A stretch of 64,000 nucleotides of DNA from Aeoliella straminimaris (lineage in GTDB: Bacteria; Planctomycetota; Planctomycetia; Pirellulales; Lacipirellulaceae), in NCBI RefSeq assembly GCF_024054565.1, contig NZ_JAMXLR010000089.1, positions 83,826 to 147,825 on the forward strand, given 5' to 3'. A model generated the notes under the pieces. It was not told where the DNA came from, did not search any database, and saw only the letters and a program-made list of their open reading frames with translations. A program made the position numbers and the translations under genes. This document shows positions 61,425 through 64,000 of this stretch, piece after piece (positions within the stretch are counted from its first letter, which is position 1; each line of letters opens with the position of its first letter).

Positions 61425-62639
61425 ATGAGCGAAGCACTTCATATCGATCTGGACGGTGACGATGATCACCGTTTCGCTCGCTTCGAGCTAATCAGTTGGT
61501 GGGATCAGCAGCGGTTGTCCGGCACCAAAGCCCTGGTGATTGGCGCCGGGGCTTTAGGCAACGAACTGCTGAAAAACCTCGCCCTGCTTGGCGTGGGGCA
61601 CGTCCTGGTGGCCGATCTCGATCGCATTGAGCTATCGAACCTTTCTCGATCTGTCCTGTTCCGAGAAGAGGATTGCGGCCAAGGCAAGGCGGCCGTGGCC
61701 GCCCGTCGAACTCGGGAGCTGTTCCCCGACATGCAGGTGCATGCCTTTGAGGGAAATATTGTCTACGACCTGGGATTGGGCGTCTATCAATGGGCGGACG
61801 TAATCCTCGGCGGCCTCGACAATCGGGAGGCCCGTGTCGCCATCAATCAGGCAGCCGCCAAGGTTGGCAAGCCTTGGATCGATGGCGCCATCGAGCGGCT
61901 GCAAGGCGTGGCTCGAGTGTTCGACCCGGCTACCGGCCCTTGTTATGAGTGCACCATGAGCGATGTCGACTGGAAAATGCTCGCAGCGCGGAAAAGTTGT
62001 GCCCTGCTTTCGCGAGACGAAATGCAAGAAGGAAAAGTGCCCACCACGCCTACAACATCGTCCGTCGTGGCCGGCATCCAGGTGCAGGAAGCGGTCAAAT
62101 TGTTGCATGGCATGGAGACCATTGCCGGCCAGGGATTTGTGTTCGAAGGCCTCACTCACCAGAGCTACCTGGTCCGCTACACACAACTGGAAGACTGCCC
62201 CAGCCACGAGAAGATCGAACCGGTCGTGTCGCTACCGACGGGCGTGGCCGACACCCGGGTGGGAGAACTGCTGGAACGTGCCCGCACGGATATTGGTCCC
62301 TCCGCGGTGCTCGAGTTCAATCACGACCTGATCGACTCGCTGAATTGTAGCGAGTGTGGCGAGACCACTCCGCTGCGGGCATCGTTGGGCAAAGTGACGG
62401 AGTCCCAGGGGCGGTGTCCAAAGTGCGGCGAGTTGTGCACGCCAAACCTGTACCATTCGATCAACGAACATTCCACCTTGCTCGATTGCACATTGGCCGA
62501 GCTTGGCGTGCCCCCGTGGGACATTATTTCCGCCCACGCAGGGATGGAGCAGATTGGCTACGAGCTGGCCGGCGATCGCGCTACGGTGCTAGCGCCGCTG
62601 GTGAACGAGGCCGAAGCAAGTGCAAAGGATATGTCATGA
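61425..62639 (+). CDS. E1-like (ThiF/MoeB family) adenylating enzyme
   Basis: 404 residues. Rossmann nucleotide site VIGAGALG (38-45), then VADLDRIELSNLSR (62-75) with the conserved Asp, Asn and Arg of E1 enzymes, and a Lys in GQGKAAVAA. A zinc pair Cys173/Cys176 (CYEC) is followed by Cys192 (KSCALL), the best candidate for the thioester residue, before PTTPTTSSVVAG. Two extra Cys pairs (C308/C311, C331/C334) form a second zinc knuckle in an added C-terminal part. It should adenylate the C-terminus of a ubiquitin-like protein, presumably the one upstream. The stop overlaps the JAMM gene start by four bases (ATGA). Confidence 0.88.
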   Translation: MSEALHIDLDGDDDHRFARFELISWWDQQRLSGTKALVIGAGALGNELLKNLALLGVGHVLVADLDRIELSNLSRSVLFREEDCGQGKAAVAARRTRELFPDMQVHAFEGNIVYDLGLGVYQWADVILGGLDNREARVAINQAAAKVGKPWIDGAIERLQGVARVFDPATGPCYECTMSDVDWKMLAARKSCALLSRDEMQEGKVPTTPTTSSVVAGIQVQEAVKLLHGMETIAGQGFVFEGLTHQSYLVRYTQLEDCPSHEKIEPVVSLPTGVADTRVGELLERARTDIGPSAVLEFNHDLIDSLNCSECGETTPLRASLGKVTESQGRCPKCGELCTPNLYHSINEHSTLLDCTLAELGVPPWDIISAHAGMEQIGYELAGDRATVLAPLVNEAEASAKDMS

Positions 62640-63850
62640 GTGAACTGGACGTAGCAGATCTCACGAACGACTCGCTGCCGGAGGCCAGTTTTCCGGCGAA
62701 CCCGATCTCCGATTTTCGGCTCTACATGGAGCCCGAAGTCCACCAGGGGACCTGGGCGCATGCCAAGGAAGACACCTCGGTGGAGATTTGCGGTGTCCTC
62801 GTGGGGCGGTGGGAACGCGACGAGAACGGTCCCTACGCGGTCGTGACAAATTACATCCGCTGCGAGAGCGCCGCCAGCAAGTTTGCTGAGGTGACCTTCA
62901 CCCACGAGTCGTGGTCGCAAATCAACGAAGAGATGGACTCGAAGTACTCCGATGCGCGCATCGTGGGGTGGTATCACTCGCACCCCGATTTTGGGATTTT
63001 TCTATCCGATCGCGACTGCTTCATTCACGAACATTTTTTCTCCAATGCCGGCCAGGTGGCTTTTGTCGTCGATCCCGTACGCGACCTCGAAGGCATGTTT
63101 GCGTGGCGATCGGGCAAGCCAACGCCGCTGGAGCACTATTGGGTGGGCGATCGCATCGAGATCGGCGCCGTCGACAGCAAGTCATCTGCATCGGCCAACG
63201 CATCTACCGGTGCTGCTACGTCCGAGGCCTACTCGGCCGGGGCGGCGCCGCCCCGATCGTGGTTGCAGGAACTGTTGATGCTGCTGTTGGTCGGCCTGCT
63301 GTTCTTCATGCTGGGCCAGTTTTTGGCCGGTCAAAAATCGAGGTGGGAGCGGGAGATGATCGAACGTGGTGCCGTCGCTCACTACGGCACCAACAAAATC
63401 ATGAAGATCGGCTTGGAAGAAAATCTGCAACTTGTCTCCGAGAGGTTGGGAGAACTATCCAAATCACTGAAGGAACTTCCCGCAGCCGGGGTGGAACTCG
63501 ACGAGGATGCGCAGCAGGCCGCAAACTCCTTGCGGCGCGACTTGGAAACGAATCTGGTTTTGTGTCGCGACGCCATCGATCGCATTAACAGGACCTATGG
63601 ATTGTCCGATGCCGAACGGCAGACGCTGCTGTTGATCGTCGCGAAAAAACGGGCGGAGCTGGAAAAAGCCTTCAAAGAACCCCAGAAGTCGAACGAAAAG
63701 AAGAAGACCGAGGCTAGTTCGACCTCTGCTGAAACGATCCCAGACAAAGCGAAAGAACAGGAAAAGCCAGCGGAAACACCGGCTGCAGAAAAGGAACCGG
63801 ACGCCGCGGCGCCGAGCGAAACCACCTCAACTACCTCCGCCAGCGAGTAA
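62636..63850 (+). CDS. Membrane-anchored JAMM/MPN metalloprotease
   Basis: 404 residues from the ATG at 62636; the ATGA overlap with the E1-like gene indicates coupled translation. Full JAMM motif: Glu50 (TSVEICGVLVG) and H114-S-H116-x7-S124-x2-D127 (HSHPDFGIFLSDRD), giving the zinc ligands and catalytic Glu of deubiquitinase-like peptidases. A linker leads to one transmembrane helix (LQELLMLLLVGLLFFMLGQFL, about 209-231), then a coiled coil (LVSERLGELSKSLKEL) and a Lys/Glu-rich disordered tail. It would process or remove a ubiquitin-like protein at the membrane. Confidence 0.9.
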   Translation: MSELDVADLTNDSLPEASFPANPISDFRLYMEPEVHQGTWAHAKEDTSVEICGVLVGRWERDENGPYAVVTNYIRCESAASKFAEVTFTHESWSQINEEMDSKYSDARIVGWYHSHPDFGIFLSDRDCFIHEHFFSNAGQVAFVVDPVRDLEGMFAWRSGKPTPLEHYWVGDRIEIGAVDSKSSASANASTGAATSEAYSAGAAPPRSWLQELLMLLLVGLLFFMLGQFLAGQKSRWEREMIERGAVAHYGTNKIMKIGLEENLQLVSERLGELSKSLKELPAAGVELDEDAQQAANSLRRDLETNLVLCRDAIDRINRTYGLSDAERQTLLLIVAKKRAELEKAFKEPQKSNEKKKTEASSTSAETIPDKAKEQEKPAETPAAEKEPDAAAPSETTSTTSASE

Positions 63851-63855
63851 CCAGC

Positions 63856-64000
63856 ATGGACGATCCGATCCGCATTTCGTCGACGGACTTGCATACTTCG
63901 ACCGTGAATGACTACGTCGAGGCGCAGAGCTATTTGAACCGGGAGATCGGCCCGATCGACGACCAGCCATGGATCATTCGCGTCATCTATGCCAACTGGT
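63856..64000 (+). CDS. Start of an unidentified gene, cut by window edge
   Basis: An ATG five bases after the JAMM gene opens a frame that runs to the window end, 48 codons (MDDPIRISSTDLHTSTVND, continuing to IRVIYANW). It lacks a signal peptide. The tight spacing puts it in the ubiquitin-like cluster, where an E2-like enzyme or a target-recognition protein would be expected, but the visible part does not decide this. Confidence 0.6.
   Translation, partial: MDDPIRISSTDLHTSTVNDYVEAQSYLNREIGPIDDQPWIIRVIYANW

Overview
The window reads as chromosomal DNA of a planctomycete, most likely of the order Pirellulales. The signs are DUF1559 proteins with a pilin-type N-terminus paired with small lipoproteins, many secreted proteins that end in a dockerin-like repeat plus a PEP-CTERM sorting signal, two sulfatases, an ECF sigma factor followed by a FecR/LamG protein, and tandem Lpg1974-type outer-membrane proteins. 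Names of families come from reading translated sequence, not from a search. No rRNA, tRNA, CRISPR array or insertion sequence was recognised.

1-19.9 kb: a surface and polysaccharide region. Two PEP-CTERM proteins (one an SGNH esterase) meet, tail to tail, an operon of ECF sigma factor, FecR/LamG protein and sulfatase. A rightward run follows: a sulfatase carrying dockerin and PEP-CTERM, a LamG protein, a PEP-CTERM protein, a two-module fused PEP-CTERM protein, DUF1559 protein, lipoprotein, a glutaminase-A-like secreted enzyme and a gamma-glutamylcyclotransferase. 19.9-26 kb: housekeeping and mixed genes (ZIP transporter, rhodanese-like protein, DUF4303, GH43-like enzyme, TolB-like propeller, an orphan membrane protein). 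26-38 kb: a haem peroxidase with dockerin and PEP-CTERM, two unknown secreted or lipidated proteins, XerC, PlsC, a metallophosphoesterase, an NtrC-type regulator, and a membrane P-loop ATPase.

38-45.4 kb: three PEP-CTERM genes on the minus strand. The largest (1319 residues) has three complete secreted modules, each ending in its own PEP-CTERM signal and each followed in frame by a new signal-peptide-like segment. With the two-module gene at 12-15 kb this gives two independent cases of a PEP-CTERM 'polyprotein', the most unusual thing in the window.

45.5-55.2 kb: a sugar-use locus. A leftward operon (DUF1559, lipoprotein, secreted alpha/alpha-barrel protein, AGE epimerase, sugar porter) and a downstream LacI regulator each have a sigma-70-like promoter overlapped by nearly the same palindrome, so the regulator probably controls both the operon and itself. 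A secreted beta-propeller enzyme is divergent from the operon. 55.4-60 kb: three tandem outer-membrane proteins and a lipoprotein esterase. 60.7-64 kb: a ubiquitin-like protein, zinc-ribbon membrane protein, E1-like enzyme, membrane-anchored JAMM protease and the start of another gene, tightly packed: a bacterial ubiquitin-like cluster that runs off the right edge.
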